A stretch of 64,000 nucleotides of DNA from Clarkia xantiana subsp. parviflora (taxonomy: Eukaryota > Streptophyta > Magnoliopsida > Myrtales > Onagraceae), in contig JAPTYO010000017.1 in the NCBI GenBank assembly GCA_036873135.1, positions 3,906,001 to 3,970,000 of the forward strand. The letters run 5' to 3'. Shown here one piece after another: positions 52,171-64,000 of this stretch. The position numbers and the translations under genes were made by a program. Under the pieces are notes generated by a model. It searched no databases, was not told the origin of the DNA, and saw only the letters and a program-made list of their open reading frames with translations. Each line of letters begins with the position of its first letter. Position 1 is the stretch's first letter.

Positions 52171-55100
52171 ATGGCTGGCAAGCAAAAGAAGAAACAAGGA
52201 CAATCCGGCGGTTCCCGCCATCCTGCTGGAACTCTGAATTCAAGGCTGCCGGAGCGCACTGTTGATCGAAATGACCCTCCCCCTGCTGTTTCCCAAACAG
52301 GGGGGCATCATGATGATCACGAGGATTCCATTCGAAACTCGTCGGAGGGTAGAGAAGAGATCCTGAGGAGGGACCAGGATGCTCCGACCAAGGTGGACTT
52401 GGCGAAGGCTGTGATGGATGCCATGCCGATATTCCTAGAGACTATGGAGGCTCTCCTGGACGGAAGGGAGGCTGCCAAGAAGAAGGAGGAAGAGTTGCCT
52501 CCCCCTCCGCCGAGGGAGAATCGGGACGGGCAGGAGGCCCAACCCGAGCACCAGGACAAGGGCAAGGAGCCCGCTCATTCGGAGCAGTTCGTGATTGATG
52601 GGTCTGGACCGGTGCAGCATAGCACCATCCCTCTTAATGGTCCTATCACCCCCGACCAGGTGGTGAAGATCGTGAACATCTGTATGGGGGACCAGAAGAA
52701 GATTATGTCGGAGCTGAGGGATCGATCCACTCATCCCTTTGTCCCCCGATTGGTGAACACCACTGCCCCGCCCGGACTTGGTATCCCGACAATCAAGGAG
52801 TATGATGGCGAGGGAGATCCAATTCGCCATGTCCAGAAGCACGTTATGGCTTGTCTAGGCAGAGCCCCGAATGACAATATAGTGTGCGTTCTATTCCCAG
52901 CCACACTTGGTGAGAGGGCCCTGACGTGGTTCTTCAGCCTTCCTCCAGGGTGCATCTCTACCTGGACCCAGATGCATGATCGTTTCATCCAGTAGTACAA
53001 GGGCCGTCGGCGTCTCATGAAAAGCGCGAGGTCCCTGGCTGAGGTGGTGCAGAGGCCCGATGAGTTGCTGGCGCATTATTACCAGAGGTACACTGCCAGC
53101 GTGGCCGAGATTGATGGGGAAATGTCGGAGGGAGAAACCATCCGCACCTTCATTCGGAACCTGACAGCACCATATGATTCCGACCTGATGCACAGCGTGG
53201 CTGAGAAGGCCGTGTGGAACATGGAGGCGCTGCAGAAGAGAGTGAAACAGCAAATCGACGTACAGGAGTCGAAGATAGCTGCCGGAGAGCTCGACCCTCC
53301 AAAATCGAACAAGGGGAAGCTGTCGTTCAAGCCGGATGACCCGAAAGTAGTCGGGGCCGAAGCCGCTCTGATCGGAGGGAAGACAAGCGTCCCTCGAAGT
53401 CGGAAAAGAGGGAGGACCGTCACACTCTTCTCATTTGTTCCATGGGTGCTGTGTTGGCGGTGATGGACCGACAGGGTATCACTAGGTACCCCCCGAAGAA
53501 GGATGGAGAGTTCATGGGAGCTCGCACCGATCGTTATTGTCGTTTCCATCGCGCCAGCGGTCACGACATTAACCACTGTCGGGAGTTGAAGAAGGAGATT
53601 GAGAAGCTGATCCAGAGGGGGAAGCTCAAGGAATTTGTGGCTGGGCAACGGGGCCGATCCCATTCCCGGTCCCGATCGCAGTCCCGTTCCCGATCCCGCG
53701 ATCGGTCCCCGAAGAAAGAGAAGCTCGAGTCTTCCGATGCTCGCAAGGAGAAGCGGGGAACCATTAATGTGATCCATGGAGGATTTGCTGCAGGAGGTGA
53801 CACCACGGCATCTCGAGAGGTCTATGCTTCTCGAATTCTTATTGCTGAGGTGCTGGGCAAGAGGGCCCGATCATGGACTCCGAAGGAAGAAATGGTGATT
53901 CCCTTCTCAGCGGAGGACCTGATAGGTGTGGAGACCCCGCACGATGATGCTTTGGTCGTGACCCTGAACGTGGATGGGTACGAGATGAAGCGAATCTTGA
54001 TAGATGGAGGGAGCTCCTCCGATATTTTGTTCATGGATGCACTGGAGGCCATGGGAAAAACCAAGAAGGATCTGAAGCATGCGGACTTCCCGATGGTCGG
54101 ATTTTCTGGCTCTACCTCTTACCCAGTGGGAATGATTACCTTACCGGTCGAGTTCGGTAGTGGTTGGAAGTCGGCGAAGAGGGACGTGGAGTTCGTGGTG
54201 GTCGAGTCTACGGGGACTTACAATGCAATTATTGGGAGGACCACCATCAACCCGCTGGGGGCAATTGCCTCAACTGTCCATCAGAAGATGAAGTTTCCGA
54301 CTGACCACGGAGTCGGGGAAGTCAGGGGCGATCAGGTGGCCTCCAGGAAGTGCTATGTCAATGCCACTAGAAGGAGGAATCGGGAGGCTATGACTATTTT
54401 CCAGACTGATGCCGATCCCAGAGAGGAGTTCGGGCGTCCCGGCCTGATGGAAGATTTGAAGGAGGTGGAGATTGATGGACCTCAGAGGAAGGTGAAGATC
54501 GGGTCCGCTCTGACTGAGGAGAAGGCCCAAGAACTGATTGATTTGTTGAAGGAGTTCAAGGAGCTGTTTGCCTGGTCCCCGAGTGACATGCCAGGAATCA
54601 GCCCCGATGTGATTACTCATGAGCTGAAGATTGACCCCGCGATCAAGCCGATTACACAGAGAAGGCGCCCGATGGGTGCCGACAAGAAGACCGCGATCCA
54701 GCAAGAGGTGGGCAGGTTGCTCGATGCTGGATTTATTAAGGAGCTCTGATTCAAGACCTGGGTCACCAACCCAGTCCTGGTGAAGAAGAGCAATGGCAAG
54801 TGGCGGATGTGTGTTGATTTCCGCGACCTGAACAAAGCATGCCCAAAGGATTGCTATCCGCTCCCGAGGATCGACCAGCTGGTGGATGCCACATCGGGAC
54901 ATAAGTTGCTGAGATTTATGGATGCCTACTCCGGCTACAATCATATCCAGATGTCCAAGGAGGATGCCCCCCACACCACTTTTTATGCTGATAGTGACAT
55001 CTATCACTATGAGGTCATGCCTTTTGGACTGATCAATGCAGGTGCAACTTATCAGAGGATGGTGAACAAACTGTTTGGGGATATACTAGGAAAAACGATG

Positions 55101-57694
55101 GAGGCCTATGTGGATGATATGCTGGTGAAGTCCCGACAGGCCGAAGATCATGTTCACAACTTGGCCACAACGTTTGAGCGGATGAGGCTTCATCAAGTTC
55201 GCTTGAACCCGACCAAGTGTGCCTTCGGAGTGCACTCAGGGAATTTTCTGGGCTTCATGGTGAACCAGAGGGGAATCGAGGTGAACCCTGAGAAGCTGAA
55301 GGCGATCGAGGAAATGAAGTCCCCAACGAACCATCGGGAGGTGCAGGTGCTGAATGGCCGATTGGCCGCGATGAATCGCTTCCTGTCCAAGGAAAGCGGC
55401 CGATCCATTCCGTTCTTTGAAGTGCTGAGGGCCAACAAGAAGTTTGAGTGGACTGCCAAGTGCGAAGAGGCGTTTCAGGCACTCAAGCAGCACCTCCGCA
55501 CCCTCCCGCCGTTGGCGAAGCCCATTCCAGGCGAGCCACTCTATCTGTATTTGGCTGTTTCTGAATTTGCTGTTAGCTCTGTCTTAGTGAAAGTCGTAGA
55601 GGGTAACCAAGTCCCCGTCTATTATGTAAGCAAGGCACTCGCCAAATCTGAAATGAATTATCCCGCCGTTGATTGTCACTGCTCGGAAGCTAAGACCTTA
55701 CTTCCTTGCGCATGAGATTACTGTTTTGACGAATCAGCCCTTGAAACATTTTTTGAACCGACCTTATGCATCGGGGAGATTAGTGAAATGGGCAGTCGAG
55801 CTTAGTGAGTTCCGCATTCACTTTGCTCCGAGAACGGCTATTAAGGGCCAGGCGTTGGCGGATTTCATAGCAGAGTCTACAGCCCCCGATCTAGAAGAAG
55901 CGGGCCCTGTACAGGGGGCAACCATGGAAGTCCCGATGGCAGAGCAGTCAGAACAGCCCGATAACGAAGACATTTGGGAGATGTATACCGATGGCTCCTC
56001 AAATTCAGAAGGATCGGGAGCAGGGTTCGTACTGATACCGCCAGGTGGAGGCGAGCCCCTCCGATATGCCTTGGCCTTGACGTTTAGGGCCACCAACAAT
56101 GAAGCTGAATATGAGGCTCTCATCACCGGCCTCAAGATTGCCAAAGGAACGGGAGTTGGTCACTTAAAGGTGAAGTGTGATGCTAGCCTGATTGTGAACC
56201 AAGTCCAGGGGCGATACGAAGCAAAGAGCCTGATGATGAAAAAGTACCTCCGGGAGGTGCAAACCTTGAAGGAGAGTTTCAAGAGCTTCGATATTGAGGC
56301 GATCCCGAGGGAGGATAAAGTGGAAGCAGATGCCTTGAGCAAGTTCGCCTTGGGGGCACCCCTCGATGAAAGTCGGAAGGTGCACTTCTTGGAGAAGGTG
56401 ATCCTGTCAACCACCGATCAATCGGAGGTATGTGCCATTGAGACCGGATCAGAGGAGCCCACTTGGATGACCCCGATAGCCGCATACCTGACTACGGGGA
56501 AGTCCCCGATGATGAAGTAGCAGCTGGCAAATTACGCCGAATCGCGGTCAATTATGTGATGGTGGACAATCAGCTGTATAAAAAGGGGTATTTAACTCCT
56601 TACTTGAAATGTGTGGCTGAGCCCGATACAGATCGGATCCTTAGGGAGGTGCACAAAGGATACTCGGCTTGTCATGAAGGTGCCCGATTCGTCGTGAGGA
56701 AGTGCTGAACCTGGGCTATTACTGGCCCTCGATGAACAAGGAGGCAACGATGCTAGTCTGATCCTGTGACGCGTGCCAGAGGTACGCCCCGAATATCGTG
56801 GCTCCAGCTGCCGATCTGACGTCCATCAAGAGTGCTTGGCCCTTCGCGCAATGGGGAATCGATTTGGTGGGACCCCTTCCAGTTGCAAAAGGTCAGTGCC
56901 GATATTTGATTGTGGCTATTGATTATTTCTCGAAGTGGATAGAGGCTAAGGCATTGGCCAAGACAACGGGGAATCATATCCTCAAATTCCTCCAGACCCA
57001 TATTACATCCCGATACGGGATCACTAAGGTGTTGATCAGTGATAACGGCCCTCCGTTTAACGGGGCCCAGTGGAAGGAGTACCTGGAGGAACTGAAAATT
57101 GAGCATCGGACAGCCTCTGTCCATCACGCTCAGACCAATGGACAGGTGGAGTCAGCCAACAAGATCGTGATGGATGGCCTGAAGAAGAGGGTCCATGCCT
57201 TGAAGGGCAAATGGCTGGACGAGCTGGAAAATGTGCTTTGGGCTGTTAGAACAACACCCAAACGATCAACTGGGGAGACTCCGTTTGGCCTCGTTTATGG
57301 CACGGAAGCAGTTGCTCCCGTTGAAATAGCTGTGGCATCCCATCGGACGAGGTATTACGAACCTCTGTCGAATGATGAAATGAGGCGTCTGGACTTGGAC
57401 TTGGTCGAAGAGAAGAGGCGGAATGCCGAGGAGGCCCAGGCTCGGATGCGCCTGGTAACAACCCGATATTACAATCGGCGAGTCAAGTCTCGACAGTTCT
57501 TTGTCAGGGAACTGGTCTGGCGTCGGAACGAATTTACCCTTTTTGATCGGATCAACAAGATGTCACCAAAACGGGAAGGACCTTATAAGGTCGTGGGGAT
57601 GCCAGCTCGAAATGCATATAAGTTGGAAGACCTCGATGGCAATGTGTTGAAGCATTCTTTCAGTGGTGAACACTTGAAGAAATGTCATGTCTGA
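52171..57694 (+). pseudogene. gag-pol: Gag-Pol of element D, heavily broken
   Basis: Starts MAGKQKKK and ends KKCHV, collinear with the A polyprotein. Stops: TAG at 52993 (where A and B have CAG), TGA at 54747 (CGA in relatives), TGA near 56759 (CGA in relatives). Frame changes: near 53350-53440 after Gag; a 20-bp deletion near 55672 between repeated GTTGA in the RT-RNase H connection; near 56500; near 56703. Landmarks still legible: the C-x2-H-x4-H-x4-C knuckle near 53540, the Arg/Ser repeat near 53650-53700, protease ILIDGGSSSDIL near 54000, YVDDMLV near 55110, MYTDGSS near 55983, SDNGPP near 57040, QTNGQVES near 57132. Cannot encode an active product. Confidence 0.92.
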
Positions 57695-57779
57695 TATTAG
57701 TCGCCTTTAGTGGTGCAAGTTGTTTATCGTTTGATTTGATATAAACAGGTTTTGAGCCATCAATGAATAAAGAGGTTGC

Positions 57780-58210
57780 TTCCGATTAAATTGCCTTAAG
57801 TGGTGTGGATAAATCGCCTTAAGTGGCGTGGTTTCGCCTTAAGTGGCGTGGACAAATCGCCTTAAGTGGTGTAGCTAAATCGCCTTAAGTGGTGTGGATA
57901 AATCGCTTTAAGTGGCGTGGTTTCGCCTTATGTGGCGTGGTTTCGCCTTATGTGGCGTAGATAAATCGCCTTAAGTGGTGTAGCTAAATCGCCTTAAATG
58001 GTGTGGTTAAATCGCCTTAAGTGGCGTGGTTAAATCGCCTTAAGTGGCGTGGTTAAATCGCCTTAAGTGGCGTGGTTAAGTCGCCTTAAGTGGAATGGTT
58101 AAATCGCCTTAAGTGGTGTGGGTAAAATGTCTTAAGTGACGTATCGAATCACTCTAAGTGGTACGATCAAATCGCCTTAAGTGGCTTGGTTAATTCACCT
58201 TAAGGGGTGC
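57780..58210 (+). repeat. Minisatellite between pol and antisense ORF of element D
   Basis: About 18-20 units of 18-24 bp with core CGCCTTAAGTGG(C/T)GTGG; looser at both ends. It shares CCTTAAGTGG with A and B but has a different spacer (AAAT or GTTAAAT instead of GCCCGAGAAAGT). Confidence 0.92.
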
Positions 58211-58302
58211 AGCGATAATCGGAACCAAAATGGATTGATATTATAAAAGCCTAAAAGGTTCACGACAAAAGAAGGAAATTACAAGGATTCGAAAGTAAAG
58301 CA

Positions 58303-60786
58303 TTAAGCTTGGTCCTTGGCAGCATCGAGGGGAGCAGAGTCCACGAGGTCCGTGGCAGAAGGCTTCGCGATCGGAGGATCGGATCCTGGAAGATTGGCCG
58401 CAGGAGGATCGGACCCTTGGAGGTCAGCCAGTGAAGGGTTGATTGTCGGGGGATCAGTTGTCGGGAGGCCTGTACTTGGAGGCTCCATTGTGCCTTCAGC
58501 ACCCGCAGTCCAATCGGGGGTGTTGGCCCCGTCGCTCTCCTCTGAAAGGATGAAATACCTCTCCGCGAAGGGGGCAAGAGTCTAAGACTTGGTTAAGTCG
58601 ATAGCACTGCCATACTCCAGATGGAGCTCCTCGACAGCATTGAGCAAGGTGGTCTCCACCTCTGCGTTACAGAACCTCACCGCGTCCACTTTGAAGTCCT
58701 CGGAGCCCCGATAATCTTCCCGACCCCTGGCCTCAGCCTCAGCCAGCTTGATGGGGAACTCAGCGATCTCCCGCTCCATCTGTTGGGACCGATTGGTGAG
58801 AAGGACCTTCTCAGCCTCCAGTCCCGCCTTGATGTCCTCAAGGGCCTTCTTCTCGAGGACGAGCTTGTCCCGATCCTCCATGCGCCCCTGCTGCTCTTCC
58901 TTGAACTTTGTCGCTCCTGCTTCAGGAGCCGCTCGAAGTCGTGGACCTCCCTCAGGAGGTCCCGAGTCTTCTGGTTAAGGAGGGCCTGCTCCTTAACCAG
59001 CTTACCCCTCGACGATTCGGAGGCAGCCAAATCCTCCTCGAGCTTGGCCAAGACCTAGGGGGCCGCCTTGGCTCGCTCCTGCTCCAGGGCCTCCTCCAGG
59101 GCCAGGATGTATCCGAAACAGCGGTGTTGGTCCGTCATTTCCTGTGTAAAAGAAAGAAAGAGCTTAGTACATGAGAATATTTTACCTTATATACTAAGTG
59201 TAAAAACAGGAAACCTTACCTCCACACGAAGAACGGCCATTTCGCGAATGTCCGTGTGGATGTCCTCCCGAGCCAAGGAGAGCGGAAGCTTCAGAGATGG
59301 CGGAACTGAACCTGCCAGCAGGTGCGGACCCAGTTCCGGTGGTGCATCACCCCGACGGAGCGGGACCCCTTGCAATGACTCGATCGGGGTCCAGGGAGCC
59401 ACCGCCTGGTCGGGGGTGTAAAGCTGATAGAAACTCCCGTCTAAGGGGAGAGGAGGAAGGACGACCTGAGTGTCGGAGGTGCGCGTCTCCGAGCCGCCAT
59501 AAGACCCAGTCGTCCCTTTAGGAGTCAGGCTCAGAATGGGCGAATACTGTTGTGCCAGGGAAGATGGAAGCAGCCCCTCGGGAGTCGGCTCTAATGGGGT
59601 CTACTTTACCCCCCGACGACAAATCAGGGCCTGACCCTCACTCGCCTCCTCAGAAGAGTGAGAAACGTCCAGGTCAACCACCCGACGGAACTGACCGTCC
59701 GTCGGGGCATCTTCAGTCCCTGATCCTATCGGGGCAGGAAGTGAAAGGAGGGGCTCTCCGACCCGGGCGTCGGAGGGTGGCACTCCCGCTGAAGCTCCAG
59801 CTCCCGATTGACCTGCAGCTGGAGGACGAGAAGCTTCAAAAAGATAATCAGGGAGTTGATCGGGATCCTTACACCAAATGACGCGACGGGAGAGATACTG
59901 GTCTTTCCCGTAATAATTGTAATAACCCACTTTAAGGATGCGGGGAGTTTCTCCTTGCAGGATACGGTTGATCCCTTCGATTCTGGCTTTCTTATCGGAG
60001 GGGATTAACTCCTCGGGAATACGCTTTCTGTATAATCGGATGGCTAATCGGAGCTGCTTACCTTCTTCGGGAGTCTGGGTGTTGAAGATCCTCTCCATCT
60101 TCGCCACCCGGGCCCGCTTGACCTCCTCCGCAGTTGGAGGTGCCGATGAGGAGGCGGCCCTCTTCGAGGACTTCCTCTTCCTTGCGGGGCGTTGGACGGC
60201 ATCGGTCTCCGCCTGCTTAAGTATGATATTGGTCAGCAATGATACCTTCGTAGCTGCAAAGACGAAAACAATGGTGCGATTAGAATATTACCCAAGGAAC
60301 GACATTGGAGGGGCCGTTGTGGACTTGACCCCCGGAGGCAACATCGAGGAGACGGATCCCGGCCAGAACCATATCTCGCTCCACGATGGAGTTGGCATCA
60401 AGGGGAGCGAAGGAATCCCCCCAGCAATATAGTTGGATGCAGTGGAGAATCTGAAAATCCTCCTCGGAGTAAGTATGATAAGCGGGAGGAGGGTCTGCCT
60501 CAACCTCCCATCGGGGCCATGGGATGGAGCTGTTCCGGATGAAGAAGTAATTCTTCTTCCAACCGCTGTTGTCAGGCCCCGAGTCAGTGATGAGCCCCCG
60601 ACCTTTGGCGACCTTCCAGGTGTCACCAGTCCAGCTACATCGGGAGAGCTGCGCCTTGCTCCACTTAGGCATCCGCGGGTAGAAGGCACAGTTGATTCTT
60701 GGAAAAATCCGGGTAAGTTGATCGAGATAAAAGAAAAACTATGCTAATAGTTTTTTCGGAATCGGAGGAGGAATCTTACCAGACAT
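58303..60786 (-). pseudogene. Antisense ORF of element D, 5'-deleted and with stops
   Basis: Same gene as in B. Exon 1 is again ATGTCTG followed by GTAAG (60786-60780). Intron 1 then runs straight into the middle of exon 2 (FYPRMPKWSK at about 60675), so about 480 bases encoding the N-terminal globular part are missing relative to B. Later parts are conserved: SGWKKNYFFIRNSSIPWPRW, VERDMVLAGI, ARKRKSSKRAASSS, LGPHLLAGSVPP, coiled coil, KDQA end. A TAG at about 58582 replaces a GAG codon found in A, and frame changes occur near 58885 and 59600. Non-functional copy. Confidence 0.8.
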
Positions 60787-60933
60787 GATGAATTGGGGAG
60801 GAAAAGACGATCCTGATGGTCGGAGATCCTGGTGGCCGGAGCGCTGATCAGAAATCAAAAAGGAGAGCTTGAGCTTTTGAAATCACAGAGGATGAAACGG
60901 TGGAGGAGAACTGAAGAGTGCCAAGATTTGGGG

Positions 60934-60940
60934 TTTTATA
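60934..60940 (-). promoter_or_regulatory. TATA box of the antisense gene of element D
   Basis: TATAAAA on minus (context CCTATAAAACCCC), about 150 bases before the ATG at 60786; equivalent to the box at 26535-26541 in element B although the leaders between differ. Confidence 0.65.
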
Positions 60941-61220
60941 GGAGAGAGGGTAGCCAAAGAGACGTTGCAATCCGGACAGTTGAAGATGAAACGCTTCAAC
61001 CTGAGTCGTTGAGACGCTAGCGACAAAACGGCTAAAAAGCGCTTTTTCAGAAAAAGCAGGCACGGGCACCCAAGCCGTCGCTTCATCACCCATTGCATTT
61101 AATAGTTGAGTAACCAAGAAATCTTTTCGGATTCGGTGGTTATCCTCGGAATATCGGGGAATCTTGGATGAGGAGGTCCGTAGTTGGAAGACACGACGAA
61201 CTGTAAGTCCCTCATGTCTT

Positions 61221-61229
61221 GGGGGAAAA
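61221..61229 (+). other. Polypurine tract of element D
   Basis: GGGGGAAAA directly before the 3' LTR start TGATGGG. Confidence 0.72.
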
Positions 61230-61898
61230 TGATGGGTTCCGATATAGCCGTTAGGCCCATTAACGACGACTAAACGGTGAAGTAGGCCCACTGGGCTCCG
61301 AAAGAGGCTTAGAAGACCAATACGAGGGGTCCCGACAAGGTCGGTCCCGACATATGAGCTGTACGCCCCCGATGATATGCCTTTGAGTAGGCCCCGATGA
61401 TATGCCTTTACGTAGGCCCCGATGGTATGCCTTTGAGTAGGCCCCGATATTGAATCCCTGAGAATGCTGGCCCTGTCCCGATGACGAGGGGCCCCGAGCG
61501 GTTACCAAAGGAGATAACTCTGGAGTCCCCGAAATCCGTCGGGACTTGCCACCAGAGGATGAGGCCGAGAACACGCCCACTATCAGCGTAGTAGGGAAGT
61601 GGCCTGAAAAGACGGAACGTGGGCAAGTGGCCGAGATAAAGGGAGCGTGGGCTAACTGCCCATGGCAGTTATCTCAATAGGTAACTGGGGTAACTCCTCC
61701 CCTATATAAAGGAAGGAGTTACCTCCGGATTGATACATTCACATACTGATATACTTGCCTACATCGAGATACTCATTTAAGCATCGGAGAGGGATTCTGG
61801 GTCACCGCCCGGTCTATCCCCTTCTTGCAGGATTACTTGGAGCAAAGGAGTTCGGACTTCCGTCAAGAACGTGTCGGAGTTCCAACCGTGATCCAACA
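61230..61898 (+). repeat. 3' LTR of element D (669 bp)
   Basis: Pair of 51446-52115 with few substitutions and one base missing; followed by TSD ATAGT (61899-61903). Confidence 0.95.
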
Positions 61899-61903
61899 AT
61901 AGT

Positions 61904-63886
61904 CAGGTCCCACTTACTTCAAGTGGGAGATTTGAGGCAGTTAACGCAAGTGAATGAATTGGTAAATGAAGATGGGGACATTTTCATAGTAAATCCACTG
62001 GGAGGAGCCAATCATGCCACACAAATCACTGTTGCTGCAGGTGCGAATCAAGTTGAACCTGATAATCACGTTGCCGGACCGCTGGATGAAAGTCCAATAA
62101 TACCAAAACTACCAATTGTTCCCAGTGGGAGTGGATTAACCAACTTGGTTCCGAGACCGAGAGTTCGTCCAAGAAAAGTTGTAGGTCAAGGTTTCAGCAT
62201 TGCCCTTATTGCCTGTGGGAGTGATGCTCTGATAGAAAGCATTATTCCAAGTAGGAGCAATGTTCAGACTCAAGATAGGATTGACAAGCCTAGACGAAGT
62301 CAAAGGCATCGTACGTCTCCCAAGAAGTATCCCATCGAGAAGGTTGAAATATTTACCCTAACTTCTGTTGACGAACCAGTGACGGTTCATCAAGCGTTGA
62401 AAGGACCTCAAGCGAAGGAATGGAGGAAAGCGATGGAATATGAGATCGCCTCAATGAAAGCCAATCCGGTATGATCTTAGTTGATTTACCTATTGACCGC
62501 AGGGCCATAAGGGCGAAGTGGATTCAGAAACTGAAACTCACTGCTGATGGAAAGGTCGAGCGATACAAATCTCGATTGGTTGCGAAAGGTTACACCCAGC
62601 TTCACGGAGTGGACTTTGATGAGACATACTCACTGACTGTACGGTACACCACAGTCAGGGCAATTCTGGCCCTAGTCGCATGCCTCGATCTAGAGCTGCA
62701 CTAAATGGATGTTAAGACCGCATTCCATCACGGAAACCTGGAGGAATAGATCTATATGGAGCAATTGGAGGGTTTAATTACTCCTGGTAACGAACGTAAA
62801 GTTTGTAAACTACAAAGATCCATTTACGGTCATAAACAATCGTCTCGGCAATGGTACCGGAGGTTCCACGAGGAAATCATTGGAAACGGATTCGTGAATC
62901 TCTACGAGGATCTATGCGTGTATACAAAGACCTCGGGTTCTAAGTACGTCATCTTAACTTTGTACGTGGATGACATACTCATTGCCGCAAACAATGTGAG
63001 TTTCATGCATGAATCAAAGTCCTGGTTGGCATCTGTGTCCTAGAGATCGTGCCATCCGGAGGTTATGTCTATCTCAGGAAGCCTACATCAACAAACTGTT
63101 GAAAAGGTTTAGATTACAGGATGCCAAACCCGTGGAAACGCTGGTAGTATTTGGGTGCGCATTGTCGAAGCGCGACGGCCCAAAGAACCAGCAAGAACGT
63201 GAATAGATGAGAAGTGCAAAGTATTTAAGCATGGTCGGAAGTCTCATGTACGCCATGCTTTGAACTCGTTCGGACATCTGTTACGTTGTGGGCCTAGTAG
63301 CAATATTCCAATCAGACCCTGGCTATCAACATTTAAAAGTTATAAAGTGGATCATACGATATCTGAAAGGTACTGCCGGCTAAGTGTGCTATGAGGGCAG
63401 GAAGTTAGAATTGACCGGATTCATTGACACCGACCATGGTGGCGATCCAGGCGATCGTAAGTCCGTCACAGGAGGAGTGTTTCTCCTTGCTGATGCCGCC
63501 ATTTCATGGAAGAGCAAGAAGCAATCATGTGTCGCGCTGTCTACGATGGAATCAGAATTTTTTACTCTCTCTAAAAAAATGCACAGGAAGCGGTCTGGCT
63601 GAAAAGGCTTCTTACTGCGCTGCTTGATTGCGATGTTGGGAGTAAACCTGTGAAGGTGTTCTCTGACAGTCATGCGGCAATTGCGGCAGTAAAGAATCCA
63701 AAGTACCATAGTAGGACTAAACACATTGATGTGAAATATAATTATGCTAAATATATGGTAGAAGATAATATAATCACTTTAGAATACTCGCCCACTGGTG
63801 ATGTGGTGGCGGACCCACTAACTAAACCATTACGTAGGGAGACATTTAAAAAGCATGTTAAACTGCTTGGATTGCGTAGGGTTTAA
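61904..63886 (+). pseudogene. Copia-2, right part: linker, RT and RNase H
   Basis: Resumes copia-2 after element D. Linker with RTSPKKYPIEKVEIFTLTSVDEP near 62310; RT with KLKLTADGKVERYKSRLVAKGY near 62530 and YVDDILIA at 62963-62986; RNase H with SDSHAAIAA near 63664, YHSRTKHIDVKYNYAK and NPLTKPL-type end (DPLTKPLRRETFKKH) to a stop at 63884-63886. In-frame stops near 62472, 62702 (TAA) and 62748 (TAG) and frame changes near 63045 and 63590 make it a pseudogene. Integrase is absent between this and the gag fragment. Confidence 0.85.
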
Positions 63887-64000
63887 ATGTGGGCATGTAT
63901 CTGTGATAACATTTTGATGAATTGGAAGTTACATTTTGATAAATAAAAGAATTGTAATTTGAGTTTACGATTCATTGACGTCGTAATGTTTGATTACATC
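63887..64000 (+). other. 3' untranslated region of copia-2, cut by the window edge
   Basis: No gene. Resembles the minus strand of 43850-43960 (3' region of copia-1), including TAACATTTTGA and AATAAAAGAATT; the LTR lies beyond the window. Confidence 0.6.

Larger units (their letters stand above)
51446..61898 (+). mobile_element. Element D: Ty3/gypsy (Tat lineage) retrotransposon nested in copia-2
   Basis: LTRs 51446-52115 and 61230-61898, TSD ATAGT at 51441-51445 and 61899-61903, PBS, gag-pol on plus, minisatellite, antisense gene on minus, purine tract. The LTRs are very similar, yet gag-pol has at least three stops and several frame changes. Close relative of B and A. Confidence 0.95.

Noticed and set aside
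1..64000. tRNA, rRNA or bacterial/organellar genes
   Set aside because: None recognised on reading; all protein homologies are to plant LTR retrotransposons.

Overview
The window is a retrotransposon-dominated stretch of a flowering-plant nuclear genome. The evidence is Ty3/gypsy and Ty1/copia polyproteins of plant type, GT-AG introns, plant TATA and CT-rich leaders, 5-bp target-site duplications (TSDs) around LTR elements, 9-bp TSDs around Mutator-like foldback elements, and extensive nonsense and frameshift decay. I find no convincing host gene, rRNA or tRNA gene.

Layout. (1) 1-8332: element A, a Tat-lineage Ty3/gypsy element on the minus strand with an uninterrupted 1882-codon gag-pol. 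Its 3' LTR lies off the left edge. (2) 8333-12664: remnant E, carrying a diverged antisense ORF of the same protein family. (3) 12670-32881: element C (minus, TSD CACGC), which has gag and protease but no reverse transcriptase (RT) or integrase (IN), a 76-bp tandem array and an antisense ORF. Element B (16468-27625, plus, TSD GAGCT) is nested inside that antisense ORF. C also holds a Mutator-like foldback element (13474-14214). (4) 33314-43873: a nearly perfect tandem duplication of about 5.28 kb, each copy holding two Mutator-like foldback elements and a GC-rich hairpin. (5) 43874-49899: copia-1 on the minus strand. (6) 49900-51445 plus 61904-64000: copia-2 on the plus strand, split by element D (51446-61898, plus, TSD ATAGT).

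How the parts fit. Elements A, B and D share one plan: LTR, PBS starting TGGCG(C/T)CGTCTGTG, gag-protease-RT-RNase H-second (archaeal-type) RNase H-integrase, then a minisatellite, then a spliced gene on the opposite strand converging on pol, then a purine tract and the 3' LTR. C keeps the plan but has lost RT and IN. Antisense genes in Tat elements are known in general. The points I think deserve a second look are that the antisense genes of B, C and D carry their own TATA boxes, that B and D start with a 7-nt first exon, that every convergent spacer holds tandem repeats, and that in C the two alternating 76-bp repeat types differ at paired positions so that a hairpin stem is preserved.

All boundaries were read by eye. 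Exon junctions, repeat counts and identity statements have not been checked by alignment software.
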